Assembly: GCA_016709845.1 (NCBI GenBank)
Contig: JADJMA010000013.1
Coordinates: forward strand, 1-64,000
Direction of reading: 5' to 3'
Source of the DNA: Flammeovirgaceae bacterium
GTDB taxonomy: Bacteria > Bacteroidota > Bacteroidia > Cytophagales > Cyclobacteriaceae
DNA length: 64,000 nt
Part shown: positions 55,230-64,000 of the stretch, piece by piece
Numbering within the stretch: position 1 is the stretch's first letter
Layout: each line of letters starts with the position of its first letter
Position numbers and translations under genes: made by a program
Notes under the pieces: generated by a model
Databases searched by the model: none
What the model was told of the DNA's origin: nothing
What the model saw: only the letters and a program-made list of their open reading frames with translations

Positions 55230-56962
55230 ATGAAGAATCAAGCATCAATAGGTACGAATATTTTAATGTTCACAGTAAGTTTGTTTTTGGCTATGGGTTG
55301 TTCTGAAAAGAAAACGCCAGCCGACTTAATTATTAGAGGCGGTACGATCTATACGGTTGACGAAACCAATTCAACGGTGGAAGCAGTTGCTGTTAACGGT
55401 GATACAATCGTTTATGCCGGAGATTTAGGAGGTCTTGCAAAATATGAAGGCGAACAAACACAAGTCATTGATTTGCAGGGAAAGATGATGACCCCCGGAT
55501 TCATTGAAGGGCACGGTCATTTTATGGGGTTAGGGTATAGTGAACTCAATCTTGATCTTACGACCATAACCAGTTATGAAGAGATGGTTGAAAAGGTGAA
55601 GGCGGCTGTAGCCAAAGCACAGCCTGGTGAGTGGATTGTGGGGCGGAGCTGGCACCAGGATAAATGGACTAAGAAACCGGAAAAAATGATCAAGGGTTTT
55701 CAAACCCATCAGCTGCTTAGTGCCGTTTCTCCAAATAATCCGGTGTTTTTAAGCCATGCCAGCGGTCATGCCGGATTTGCCAATGCCAAAGCCATGCAAA
55801 TTGCCGGGGTGAATCAACTTTCCGTTGAGAAGTTGGGCAAGGATATGGGCGAAGGGGGTGAAATTATTGTGGATGAATTAGGTAATCCAACGGGATTATT
55901 TAATGAACGGGCCCAGGGTTTAATCAGAAAATACGTTCCTGAGAATACCGAAGAGACAGATCGAAAAGCGCTTGAGTTAGCGATCGCTGCGGAGTCTTCG
56001 AAACGGAATTACAAGTTTTCAAGATGCCGGAATTTCAGGCGATAACATCGAGTTGTATAGAAAATTTAAGGCGGAAGGAAAACTCAATACGCGCATGTAT
56101 GTGATGCTTACAGGTTTTGATCGCAACTTGATTTACGCGTGGCTACGAAAAGGCATAGAGATCGACCCGGATCATTTTTTAACTATTCGTTCCATTAAAT
56201 TAAACTGCGATGGTGCATTGGGTTCGCGCGGTGCCTGGTTGCTTGAGCCCTATACTGATCGCCCGGATTTTAGTGGCATGCCTACGTTACCGATGGATAC
56301 AGTTTTAAAAACTTCGCGCGAGGCATTGAAGGCTGGCTTTCAGGTTTGTTCGCATGCTATCGGAGATCGGGCCAATAGAGAAATCCTCGACCGGTATGAG
56401 ATTGCATTTAATGAGAATCCTGAAAAGGCAAAAGATAGTAGATTTAGAATTGAACATGCGCAACACTTGAATCCTACTGATATTCCCCGTTTCGGGAAGT
56501 TAGGTGTTATTGCAGCCATGCAGGCCAATCATTTATCTTCCGATAGACCGTGGGCTATCGAACGACTTGGAGAAAAGCGTATAAAGGAAGGTGCCTATAT
56601 GTGGCAGTCGTTACTCAAATCGGGTGCTATAATAGTAAATGGTACCGATGTTCCGGTGGAGCCAATCAATCCAATTGTATCTTATTATGCATCTGTAACG
56701 CGTCAAACATTAGCCGGTGAACCGGAAGGTGGCTTTGAGCCGGAGGAAAAAATGACTCGGGTTCAGGCATTGCGATCTTACACACTTGATGCTGCGTATG
56801 GCGCTTTTGAGGAAAACATAAAAGGTTCGATAACACCGGGTAAACTGGCAGACTTTACTGTATTTACCCAAGACCTGATGACTGTACCCGATAAGGAGAT
56901 ACTATCCACCGAAGTTGCTATGACGATATTGGGTGGGAAAGTACTTTACAAGAGAAAAATAA
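55230..56962 (+). CDS. Amidohydrolase of the YtcJ-like family, lipoprotein
   Basis: About 577 residues. A lipoprotein signal (VSLFLAMGCSEKK) is followed by the metal-dependent hydrolase fold: ADLIIRGGTIYTVDE, MMTPGFIEGHGHFMGLG (HxH site), FQDAGISG, CSHAIGDRANREILDRYE, RIEHAQHLNPTD and NGTDVPVEPINP (metal Asp). Breaks lie near 56000 and near the end. As sequenced the frame stays open to 57027, reading through the terminator hairpin at 56961. One base inserted in the A-run gives KREK and a stop at 56962, which I take as the real end. Relatives hydrolyse amides or N-acyl compounds. The substrate is unknown. Confidence 0.87.
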
Positions 56963-56989
56963 AGGCCTGCATTAAAAATGCAGACCTTT
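56961..56989 (+). terminator. Bidirectional intrinsic terminator between amidohydrolase and TerB-like genes
   Basis: A twelve-pair stem AAAGGCCTGCAT (56961-56972) / ATGCAGACCTTT (56978-56989), one mismatch, with a five-base loop and T-rich or A-rich flanks on both sides. It serves two convergent genes. Confidence 0.8.
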
Positions 56990-57005
56990 ATTTAGGTTTA
57001 GGTAA

Positions 57006-57401
57006 TTACTTCTTTAAAAATTTATGAGCCCGTTCGATCAACATTTTACGATCAGATGTAATGGATGGATCAGAATATATCTTCGAAGAAAGTTCTGCCA
57101 CTACGGCTTTCTTATAGCCTAATTTTTCGGCAATCCCTTCGCAAAAATGAATCTCACTCTTAAAAACCTGACCATCACTCTTCATCAATTGAATCAAATG
57201 ATACAGATTCTCAAATTTTTGATCTTCCGAAAAGGCACTCAAATCGCCTATAGGTTGTGGTTTTTTCAGCATGGCTTCAACTTCTTCTTTAGCTACGCCA
57301 TTGGCCTTCCCAATCATGTGGATAATCTTTGCTTCTTTTTCACCAACCAGCCGGTCGCTGGCAGCCAAATTGATTAATACGTTTAATTGTTCCTTAATCA
57401 T
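57006..57401 (-). CDS. TerB-like protein
   Basis: An intact 131-residue, all-helical acidic protein of the TerB/DjlA-N type (INLAASDRLVGEKEAKIIHM, MKSDGQVFKSEIHFCEGIAE). The repeated D-G/R-x-V-x-x-x-E helical hairpins are the family's metal-binding sites. There are no other tellurite-resistance genes nearby, so resistance should not be inferred. The role is unknown. Confidence 0.8.
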   Translation of the reverse strand: MIKEQLNVLINLAASDRLVGEKEAKIIHMIGKANGVAKEEVEAMLKKPQPIGDLSAFSEDQKFENLYHLIQLMKSDGQVFKSEIHFCEGIAEKLGYKKAVVAELSSKIYSDPSITSDRKMLIERAHKFLKK

Positions 57402-57558
57402 GTCGAGTTATAAGTTTTGTGCGAAATTTAGCGACTGTATATTCGAAATTTAATGTAAAAATTGAATATTTCTTACACGATTGTGTATTATTTTAGAATT
57501 TGCAGGGTAAGAAGCAACCTATTTTATCGATCGAGGTCATTGTAGCAAATTTAGATTT

Positions 57559-58242
57559 ATGAAAAAGTTTTTTGGTTTTATAGTATTCTTCCTGTTTGTT
57601 ACAATCAGTTGGGGTCAACAGAGTGAAGTGCGATCCTTAGGATCCTTTTCGGGGGTGAAAGCCGGAGAGGCTATTGATGTCTATTTAAAAAAGGGAGATA
57701 AAGAAAGTGTAAAAGTTGAAGCTACAGGAGTTAACCTTAGTGATGTTCTTACGGAAGTATCCGGTAGTTATCTAAAAATTCATATGCGCGATGGTCGCTA
57801 CAAAGGCAGCCGGAATATAAAAGTTTATGTAACCTATGTTTCATTAGATCGCATCTCTGCCAGTTCTGCAGCAAACATTTTTTCTGAAGGAACCATAAAG
57901 ACGAATACCCTGGATATTAGTGTTTCCTCGGCAGCGTCTATCGAAATCGTAATTGAAGCTGGCTTTACCTCGGTAGATGCCAGTAGTGCCGGAGACATAG
58001 TTCTGGAAGGTAAATCGAAACAACTTGAAATTGAGGTAAGCAGTGCCGGAGAGATTGATGCCTATGGGTTAGAGTGTGAATCAGTTAGAGCCGAAGCCAG
58101 CAGTGCTGGAAGTGCAAAAGTATCGGTGTCAAAAGACCTGATGGCCCATGCTAGCAGTGGGGGCTCAATCCGATATCGAGGATCACCGGCTAAAATAAAT
58201 ACCGACTCCAGTAGTGGAGGCTCAGTTAAAAAGTCGAACTAA
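57559..58242 (+). CDS. GIN-domain (DUF2807) exported autotransporter-adhesin-like protein
   Basis: An intact 227-residue protein with a signal peptide (FGFIVFFLFVTISWGQ). The rest is the head GIN domain of Bacteroidota: GSFSGVKAGEAIDVYLKKGD, then repeated SSAxxI/SSAGxx strands (ISASSAANIF, VSSAASIEI, ASSAGDIVL, VSSAGEIDA, ASSAGSAKV, SSGGSIRYRG) forming a stacked beta-helix. Its function is unknown; it is envelope-associated. A terminator follows at once. Confidence 0.9.
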   Translation: MKKFFGFIVFFLFVTISWGQQSEVRSLGSFSGVKAGEAIDVYLKKGDKESVKVEATGVNLSDVLTEVSGSYLKIHMRDGRYKGSRNIKVYVTYVSLDRISASSAANIFSEGTIKTNTLDISVSSAASIEIVIEAGFTSVDASSAGDIVLEGKSKQLEIEVSSAGEIDAYGLECESVRAEASSAGSAKVSVSKDLMAHASSGGSIRYRGSPAKINTDSSSGGSVKKSN

Positions 58243-58258
58243 TAAGCCTAAATAAATA

Positions 58259-58297
58259 AAAAATCACGCCTTGAATAACCGGGGCGTGATTTTTATT
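58259..58297 (+). terminator. Intrinsic terminator after the GIN gene
   Basis: Stem AAATCACGCC (58261-58270) / GGCGTGATTT (58283-58292) followed by TTATTT. The stop codon of the short minus-strand gene at 58293 lies in its tail, so the hairpin can serve both directions. Confidence 0.8.
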
Positions 58298-58448
58298 TGG
58301 ATGCCTTGGGTGCCTTTTTTATTGGTACCTGTCGATCTTCCTGGCGGTTCAATTCCCAATTAATAAGCGCCAAATTAAATTTTTTGAAGTAGCTGCTGTC
58401 CATTTTGCCGGTAGGCAAATCTGGACGCAAGAGGGCTAAGTTGATCAT
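58293..58448 (-). CDS. Possible small protein of 51 residues
   Basis: A minus-strand frame begins MINLALLRPDLPTGKMDSSY, contains FKKFNLALINWELNRQE and ends in a basic tail (PIKKAPKASK). It fills most of the gap between the GIN gene and the fatty-acid hydroxylase and ends at the shared hairpin. The ordered residue composition looks coding, but I recognise no family. Confidence 0.45.
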   Translation of the reverse strand: MINLALLRPDLPTGKMDSSYFKKFNLALINWELNRQEDRQVPIKKAPKASK

Positions 58449-58529
58449 ATTGTTTTGACATTATTCTGCCTATTAGACGAAAAAAGAAGGCTTTTAGTTT
58501 ATACTTGTTGAGATTATTTTTGAAAAACT

Positions 58530-59298
58530 ATGGCTTCCCTTTTTGAAGACGGTCGTTTTATAGTGCTGTTTTTTATCGTTTTGCTTCGATACCTGATCAT
58601 TGCAGCTATAGCTTTCCTTATTTTTTACCAGCTAAAAAGGCAGGCCTGGCACTACAAAAAAATACAACTTCGCTTTCCTATCAGTCGGGATTATATCCGG
58701 GAAATCCTTTATTCTGTGGTCACAGCAGTCATTTTTACCTTGGTAGGGTATCTGATTTTCATGACCCCTTTTCGAACCTTCACCAAATTATATACTCAGG
58801 TTGATGAATACGGTATGAGTTATTTTTTCTTTAGCATTATTTTGATGCTTTTGATCCATGATACCTATTTCTATTGGACCCATCGTGCTATGCATCATCC
58901 TCGGCTTTTGCTCAATCTTCCATAAAGTTCATCATCTATCCACGAATCCATCGCCTTGGGCCGCTTTTGCCTTCCATCCTTTGGAGGCTGTTGTGGAGGC
59001 CGGAATCATTCTTGTGCTGGCTCTAATCATGCCAGTTCATGCTTACTCCATTGCTCTTTTTCTTTTATTTATGATGATCTACAACGTATATGGTCATCTT
59101 GGGTATGAACTATATCCCAGGAGATTTACTAAAACCTGGCTAGGTAGGTGGATAAATACATCGGTGAATCACAACCAGCATCATCAATTTTTCAAAGGCA
59201 ACTACGGACTATATTTTTTGTGGTGGGACCGTTGGATGGGCACTATAAGGATAGACTATGAGCAAGCATTTGAGGAAATAAAGACCCGTAAGCGATAA
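58530..59298 (+). CDS. Fatty acid hydroxylase / sterol desaturase family membrane protein
   Basis: About 256 residues with four or so membrane helices and the di-iron histidine clusters of the family: HDTYFYWTHRAMHH (residues ~110-123), HKVHH (~132) and NHNQHH (near the C-terminus, with WWDRWMGT). The frame breaks once near 58905; restored, it runs through FCSIFHKVHHLS. Such enzymes insert a hydroxyl or a double bond into lipids, for example carotenoids, sterols or fatty acids, in the membrane. The substrate cannot be told here. Confidence 0.9.
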
Positions 59299-59404
59299 GG
59301 ATGCTAATAATTGCTAGGGTATTAATTGACCCTATTGATATCGAATAAAATATATTTTTTAAAAAATGTGGTTGTATTTTAATCATGTATTGTTAAAAAA
59401 GAAA

Positions 59405-59412
59405 TATTTTTG
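59405..59412 (+). promoter_or_regulatory. Candidate -7 box of the glutamine synthetase promoter
   Basis: TATTTTTG fits the Bacteroidota -7 consensus TAnnTTTG and lies 30 bp before the start codon. I do not see a well-spaced TTTG at -33, so this is only suggestive. Confidence 0.3.
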
Positions 59413-59441
59413 GCAAAACTAAGTTAAAAAACAACCACCCT

Positions 59442-61598
59442 ATGTCTCAATTAAGATTTGAAGCCTTAAAAAGGCTAAGTGATCGCCCCAAAGTTCAGGT
59501 TGAGCTCAGCACCCCAAACATCTCGCAATTTTTTGGAGAGAATGTATTTGGAATGGAGCAAATGCGCTCAACCCTGGCACCCGCAGTCTTTAAAAGTAAG
59601 CAATGCTATCAAAATCATGAAAAATTGATGAAACCACTGCCGATGCAGTAGCCTCGGCTGCCAAGTCGTGGGCTATCGGCAAAGGGGCAACTCATTTTAC
59701 CCATTGGTTTCAGCCAATGACAGGTGGAACTGCTGAGAAGCATGATTCTTTCTTTGATGCCTTATCCGGCATCGAAAAATTTAAAGGCAGTGAATTAGTT
59801 CAACAAGAGCCTGATGCTTCATCTTTTCCAAGTGGAGGCATTCGTAGCACATTTGAAGCTCGCGGTTACACCGCTTGGGATCCAACTTCGTCCATGTTTT
59901 TGTATGGCAAGACGTTAAGTATCCCTACCGTGTTTGTTTCTTACACAGGCGAAACTCTCGATACAAAATCACCTTTGTTAAAGGCTCTTAAAGCCGTTGA
60001 CCAGGCGGCTACAAAGGTTTGTCAGTTGTTTGATAAAGACATACAACATGTGGTAGCTTCCTTGGGTGCCGAGCAGGAATATTTTGCGGTAGATAAAGCT
60101 TTGTTTAATGCACGTCCTGATCTGGTGATGGCAGGTCGCACGGTATTTGGCCATCCGCCCGCCCGCGGACAACAATTAGACGATCATTATTTTGGAACTA
60201 TTCCTTCGCGTGTTAATGATTTCATGCGCGATTTTGAAATTGAATCCTGGAAGTTAGGTATTCCGGTGCGCACGCGTCACAATGAAGTTGCGCCCAGTCA
60301 ATTTGAGGTTGCTCCTTTGTTTGAAGAAGTAAATGTGGCTAACGATCACAACCAATTGATGATGGATATAATGAGTCGCGTGAGTGAAAAACATAATCTA
60401 AAAATTTTATTTCACGAGAAGCCTTTTGCCCGCCTCAACGGAAGCGGTAAACATAATAACTGGTCGTTGATTACAGACACGGGTGTTAATCTGTATGCAC
60501 CATCAAGCTCTGCCCGCGACAACTTATTGTTTTTAACATTTTTTGTAACTACCGTAAAAGCGGTGCACGAGCATGCAGATTTATTACGCGCCAGTATTGC
60601 TACGGCAGGTAATGATTTTCGGCTAGGGGCGAATGAGGCACCACCGGCCATCATGTCGGTGTTTATTGGCTCTCAAATGACTGCTGTGTTGGATGAGTTG
60701 GAGAAAAAGGAAATGTTAAAATCGAAAAAGGAGATAACATGTATATGAAGTTGGGAATAGATCAAATTCCCGAAATCATATTAGATGCTACAGATCGTAA
60801 CCGTACCTCTCCCTTTGCCTTTACAGGAAATAAGTTTGAGTTCCGTGCTGTAGGTGGGTCTGATAATTGTGGTACCCCAATGACCGTACTTAACCTGATT
60901 GTAGCAGATCAATTAATTAAGTTTCACGAAACAGTCTCTAAAGAAATTGAGAAGGGCGAAGAGAAGCGATTAGCCATTGTAAATGTTTTGCGAAAGTACA
61001 TCAAGGAATCTAAAGCGATTCGTTTTGAAGGCGATGGCTATTCTGAAGACTGGGTGAAGGAAGCGGCCAAGCGTGGTTTAAATAATTTTAAGAATATGCC
61101 ACGGGCTATTGATGCTTATGTTTCAAAAAATCGATCGATCTTTTTGTGAAGCATGGAGTTAAAAGCCACAAGGAAGTGGAGGCGAGTAATGAAATTAAAT
61201 TGGAGAGCTATATAAAAAGAGTTCAGATTGAAGCCCGGGTAATCGGTGATCTCGCTATGAATCATATTATTCCAACGGCCATTGCCTACCAGAATAAGCT
61301 CATTACAAATGCTAATGGCTTAAAAGGATTGGGCGTTGACAATGCTGTGGTGATTGCAACGATTAAGGAAATTTCAAAACATATCGAAACGATAACGACT
61401 AATGTTCGCCAAATGGTTGACGAGCGCAAGCGCTTAAATAAAGTTCAGGATACCCATAAGCGCGCTTTCGGCTATTGTGACGATGTCAAAGAAAAATTCT
61501 TTGATAAGATTCGTGATGCAGTAGACAAACTGGAGTTGTTGGTTGACGATGAAGATTGGCCGTTAGTGAAGTATAGGGAATTGCTTTTTTTACGCTAA
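59442..61598 (+). CDS. glnN: Glutamine synthetase, type III
   Basis: About 719 residues, the normal size for the GSIII dodecamer. It ligates ammonia to glutamate with ATP in the cytoplasm. The opening SQLRFEALKRLSDRPKVQ and FFGENVFGMEQM is the family N-terminus. Catalytic blocks include GATHFTHWFQPMTGGTAEKH (in the restored frame), LGAEQEYFAVDK, RHNEVAPSQFEVAPLFEE, ARLNGSGKHNNWS, FRLGANEAPPAIMS and NRTSPFAFTGNKFEFRAVG. Three breaks interrupt it: 59630-59716, about 60735 and about 61147. A housekeeping gene broken three times is the best evidence that the indels are sequencing errors. A terminator follows at 61621. Confidence 0.95.
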
Positions 61599-61620
61599 CT
61601 AGTTTTTTGTTTAAGAGTTT

Positions 61621-61655
61621 AAGAACTGCTCATAATTCTGGGCAGTTCTTTTTTT
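61621..61655 (+). terminator. Intrinsic terminator after glutamine synthetase
   Basis: Stem AAGAACTGC (61621-61629) / GCAGTTCTT (61642-61650) with a twelve-base loop and a run of T. Confidence 0.8.
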
Positions 61656-62542
61656 ACCTGTTGGTGGCCAATTGTTCGTTTTTCAGTAGATCAAGAATGG
61701 CATTTCGAATGATTTCGGGATGGTTCCATGGAATAAAATGGTCTACCCCCTCAATGATTTGAACCTGAGCGGAACTATGGATTAACATACGCTTTGCAAA
61801 ATCTGCATTGGCAGCCGGAACAAACGAATCTTTAGTTCCTTGAATAACAATAGCAGGCACTTTGATTTCACTCCATTCCGGTACTAATTGTTCAAGTTCA
61901 GGTTTCAGCTTATAAATTTCATCATTGGATGCCCTGAACGAGCGCGGCAGAATCCATTTTAAAAAAGGAGTTGCCAATGGGGCGCGAAACCAGGTTTCGT
62001 TGGGTTCAAGATCAGGGTCAACCGAGGCGGCCACGAAGATTAAGCCATCAACTAGTTCGGGGTAGTCAATGGCCATCTTCGCAATAAGAGGCCCACCTAA
62101 CGAGTGCCCGACAAAATCACGGGCCGATTCTTTTGTTTACTTCCAAAACAGGTTTTAGAAGTTTAGCTTGTTCATTTAAAGAGGGCACTGCGTATCCGAA
62201 ATCAGAAGCACCAAACCCAGGTCGGTCTACCGAAATAAGTTGTGCCTTATTTAAGAGTACCGTGTCGGCCATAAAATCGATAAAGGCACTCAGCGAGCCA
62301 GGCGAACCATGAACAAAGATTACGAGTGGTTTATTAGTATTCTCCGTGATCAGGTAGTTAAGTGTTCGTTTTCCGATTTCGTATTGCTTTAGCGTAGCCT
62401 TATTTTGTTTGTCTTTAAAGTAGGTATTGATTTCAGTAGTGCTCATCCTGAATTGTAAACAGGAATCCATCAATAAGGCAGAACAAAAAATGACTATCGG
62501 AACTAATAGCCATTTTAATACTTTTCGCGTTTGAGCACGCAT
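61654..62542 (-). CDS. Alpha/beta-hydrolase, membrane-anchored
   Basis: About 296 residues. An N-terminal signal/anchor (WLLVPIVIFCSALLMDSCLQ, possibly a lipoprotein) precedes the fold: oxyanion loop VIFVHGSPGS, DRPGFGASDFGY, and nucleophile elbow in the restored frame ARDFVGHSLGGPLIAKMA (Ser ~62103). The catalytic Asp is in IQGTKDSFVP and the His in EGVDHFIPWNHPE. The frame breaks once near 62120. It probably hydrolyses an ester or related bond in the envelope. It follows the S41 protease on the same strand with a 3-bp gap, so the two are co-transcribed. Confidence 0.88.
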
Positions 62543-62545
62543 ACG

Positions 62546-64000
62546 TTATTGAATCTTCAAAATGCTTTTGTATTCGGTTGTGTTGTGAAGCAAAGTAACC
62601 GCGGCTTTAATTTCTGCATCATATTTGAAGCCTGCCTCTACAGAACCTTTTTCAAAATAGTAACGTGAAGCAATATCTTTTTCCAACAATTGTTTAATCT
62701 GATCCTTGTGAAGTATAAGTTCATTTTTATGCGAATCGGCTAATTTGGTTTTGATTTGATCTATCTGAGGTTTGAGGTCGGTATAGAATTTTTCTTGTTT
62801 TGCTTCTTCCGTTAACTCGTTTAATTCCTGATCAATGAGCGACTGTACCTCATAACTCTTTCCTTTCATCCAGGTTACAAACTCCAGGTATTCCTGATCA
62901 GTAAGTGAAAAATTCTTTGCCTCGGGTAGGGTCGGGTGATTGAATGCGTATTGCGTACCATAGTCAAGAGAAACCCCTTACCATATAGCACCTGGGTAAG
63001 TGAAGCCGCTTCCTGTGCTTCCACTTTTATATCTGGATCTATACCCCACCATCATATACTTTGCGTCCACGCGTAGTACGAAACTCTTTCTTTAGAGAAT
63101 CAGGAAATGGAGGCTACGCTACCATCTTCTCTTCGGTGACTATAATCCAAGACCTGAATACAGCGCCCTGTTGGGGTATAATATTTTGCTGTTGTAATTC
63201 TTACCTGTGCATTATAAGAAAGAGGCCTTCCTACCTGAACAAGACCTTTTCCGTACGAACGCTCTCCTAATACGATGGCACGATCATAATCTTGCAAGGT
63301 ACCGGCAACAATTTCGGAGGCGGAGGCACTGCCGCGGTTGATGATTACAACCACCGGTATCTCAAGATCAACGGGTGCGTTCAACGTTTCATACGTTATG
63401 TTGCTTTCTTCCAGTTTCCCTTTTGTATCAACTACTTTTTTTCCTTTCGGGATGAATAGATTGCAGATGTTAACTGCTTCTAACAACAAGCCTCCCGGAT
63501 TGCCTCTTAAGTCAAGGACCAGATACTTGGCACCCTTTTCCTTCAAACTAACAACCGCATTTTTAACTTCCTTACCGGCTTCTGGTGTAAACTCTGTTAG
63601 TTGCACATAGCCGGTGTTTTCTGATACCATACCGAAATAGGGTACGTTGCTGATCTTAATTTTTTCACGCTTGAATTCAATATCTATAAGTTCTTCTCGC
63701 CCTAAGCGTTTAACGGTGAGTTTAACCGGATTACCTACCTGGCCGCGCATTAAATGATTGGCTTCTTCAACCGTCAGGTGTTCCATTTCTATTCCATCCA
63801 TCTTGATCACTTCATCGCCAATTCGTAATCCATTTTTATAGGCCGGGTAATTTTCATATACCATGGTTACAACCGTGCGATTATTGATTTGCCGGGTTAC
63901 GGCACCAATGCCACCATATTGGCCGGTGTTTAGCGTCCGGTAATCCTCTACTTCATCTTCTGAGATATAGTTTGTGTAAGGATCAAGCGAGTTAAGCATG
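62546..64000 (-). CDS. S41-family C-terminal processing peptidase (5' end outside the window)
   Basis: About 485 C-terminal residues of an S41 (CtpA-like) protease. The PDZ domain is at 63650-63930 (YGGIGAVTRQINN, GLRIGDEVIKMDGIEMEHLT). The catalytic domain has YLVLDLRGNPGGLLLEAVNI, the nucleophile Ser in INRGSASASEIVAGTL, and the Lys in GERSYGKGLVQ. The frame is lost near 63110 and again near 63050 and 62960. Restored pieces read EFRTTRGRKVYDGGGIDPDI and GKGFLLDYGTQYAFNHP, then the helical C-terminus KGKSYEVQSLIDQELNELTE to the stop at 62546. It cleaves protein C-termini in the periplasm. Confidence 0.92.

Noticed and set aside
57006..57401. Tellurite resistance function for the TerB-like gene
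   Set aside because: Only the generic TerB fold is present; none of the other ter genes is nearby.
59442..61598. Several separate small genes in place of glutamine synthetase
   Set aside because: The pieces together give one full type III enzyme in the right order, so they are one gene with indels.

Overview
The window looks like a Bacteroidota chromosome, most likely of the order Cytophagales. The grounds are a SusC/SusD pair with an STN domain behind an ECF sigma factor and FecR anti-sigma factor, propeller (Y_Y_Y) sensor kinases, a type III glutamine synthetase, a VPS10/sortilin-like secreted protein, tandem 800-residue FtsX-type permeases, GIN-domain and PKD proteins, and short AT-rich spacers. 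I saw no rRNA, tRNA or CRISPR array.

The dominant technical feature is frameshifting. More than 50 one- or two-base reading-frame breaks, many in homopolymers, split genes that are otherwise well conserved, including glutamine synthetase, isopentenyl-diphosphate isomerase, a PiT transporter and an S41 protease. I read this mainly as uncorrected long-read indels, so the features below are whole genes reconstructed across frames. A few larger lesions (a loss of about 20 bp in a permease, a cyclase lacking its catalytic middle, a nonsense codon in a transposase) may be real.

Layout. 1-6339: three tandem FtsX/MacB-type permeases. 6428-9528: a secreted Asp-box (VPS10-like) protein, then a small lysine-rich protein and a terminator. 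10271-17987: ECF sigma, FecR, SusC, SusD and a PKD lipoprotein, ending at a strong terminator. 18088-21492: a redox set of a two-haem cytochrome c, a MauG/cytochrome-c-peroxidase-like protein and a beta-helix protein with a C-terminal cytochrome c domain. 21599-23817: a small lipoprotein and a two-gene ABC exporter. 24136-39319: a signalling island of four sensor histidine kinases with different sensors (NTF2/GAF-like, TPR, propeller+GAF, propeller) and nearly the same transmitter, followed by a lone receiver and a receiver-nucleotide cyclase. 39427-43737: porin, isopentenyl-diphosphate isomerase, and a ligase-associated DEXH helicase. 43763-44511: a REP-associated tyrosine transposase with REP palindromes. 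44664-50419 (minus): TPR kinase, M1 peptidase, PiT transporter. 50638-52610: PdeM nuclease and a CapA-like protein. 52612-55124 (minus): outer-membrane barrel and LTA-synthase-like enzyme. 55230-64000: amidohydrolase, TerB-like protein, GIN protein, fatty-acid hydroxylase, GlnN, alpha/beta hydrolase, and an S41 protease running off the end.

The most unusual structure is inside the signalling island. A GxxExxY gene sits between perfect 28-bp inverted repeats fused to the 3' end of the first kinase gene. Shorter, gene-less relatives of the element sit at the same place after the second and third kinases, each followed by leftover kinase C-terminal sequence. This ties a mobile-looking palindromic element to the expansion of the kinase family. 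The second notable unit is the SusCD system directly upstream of the cytochrome/MauG/beta-helix set.
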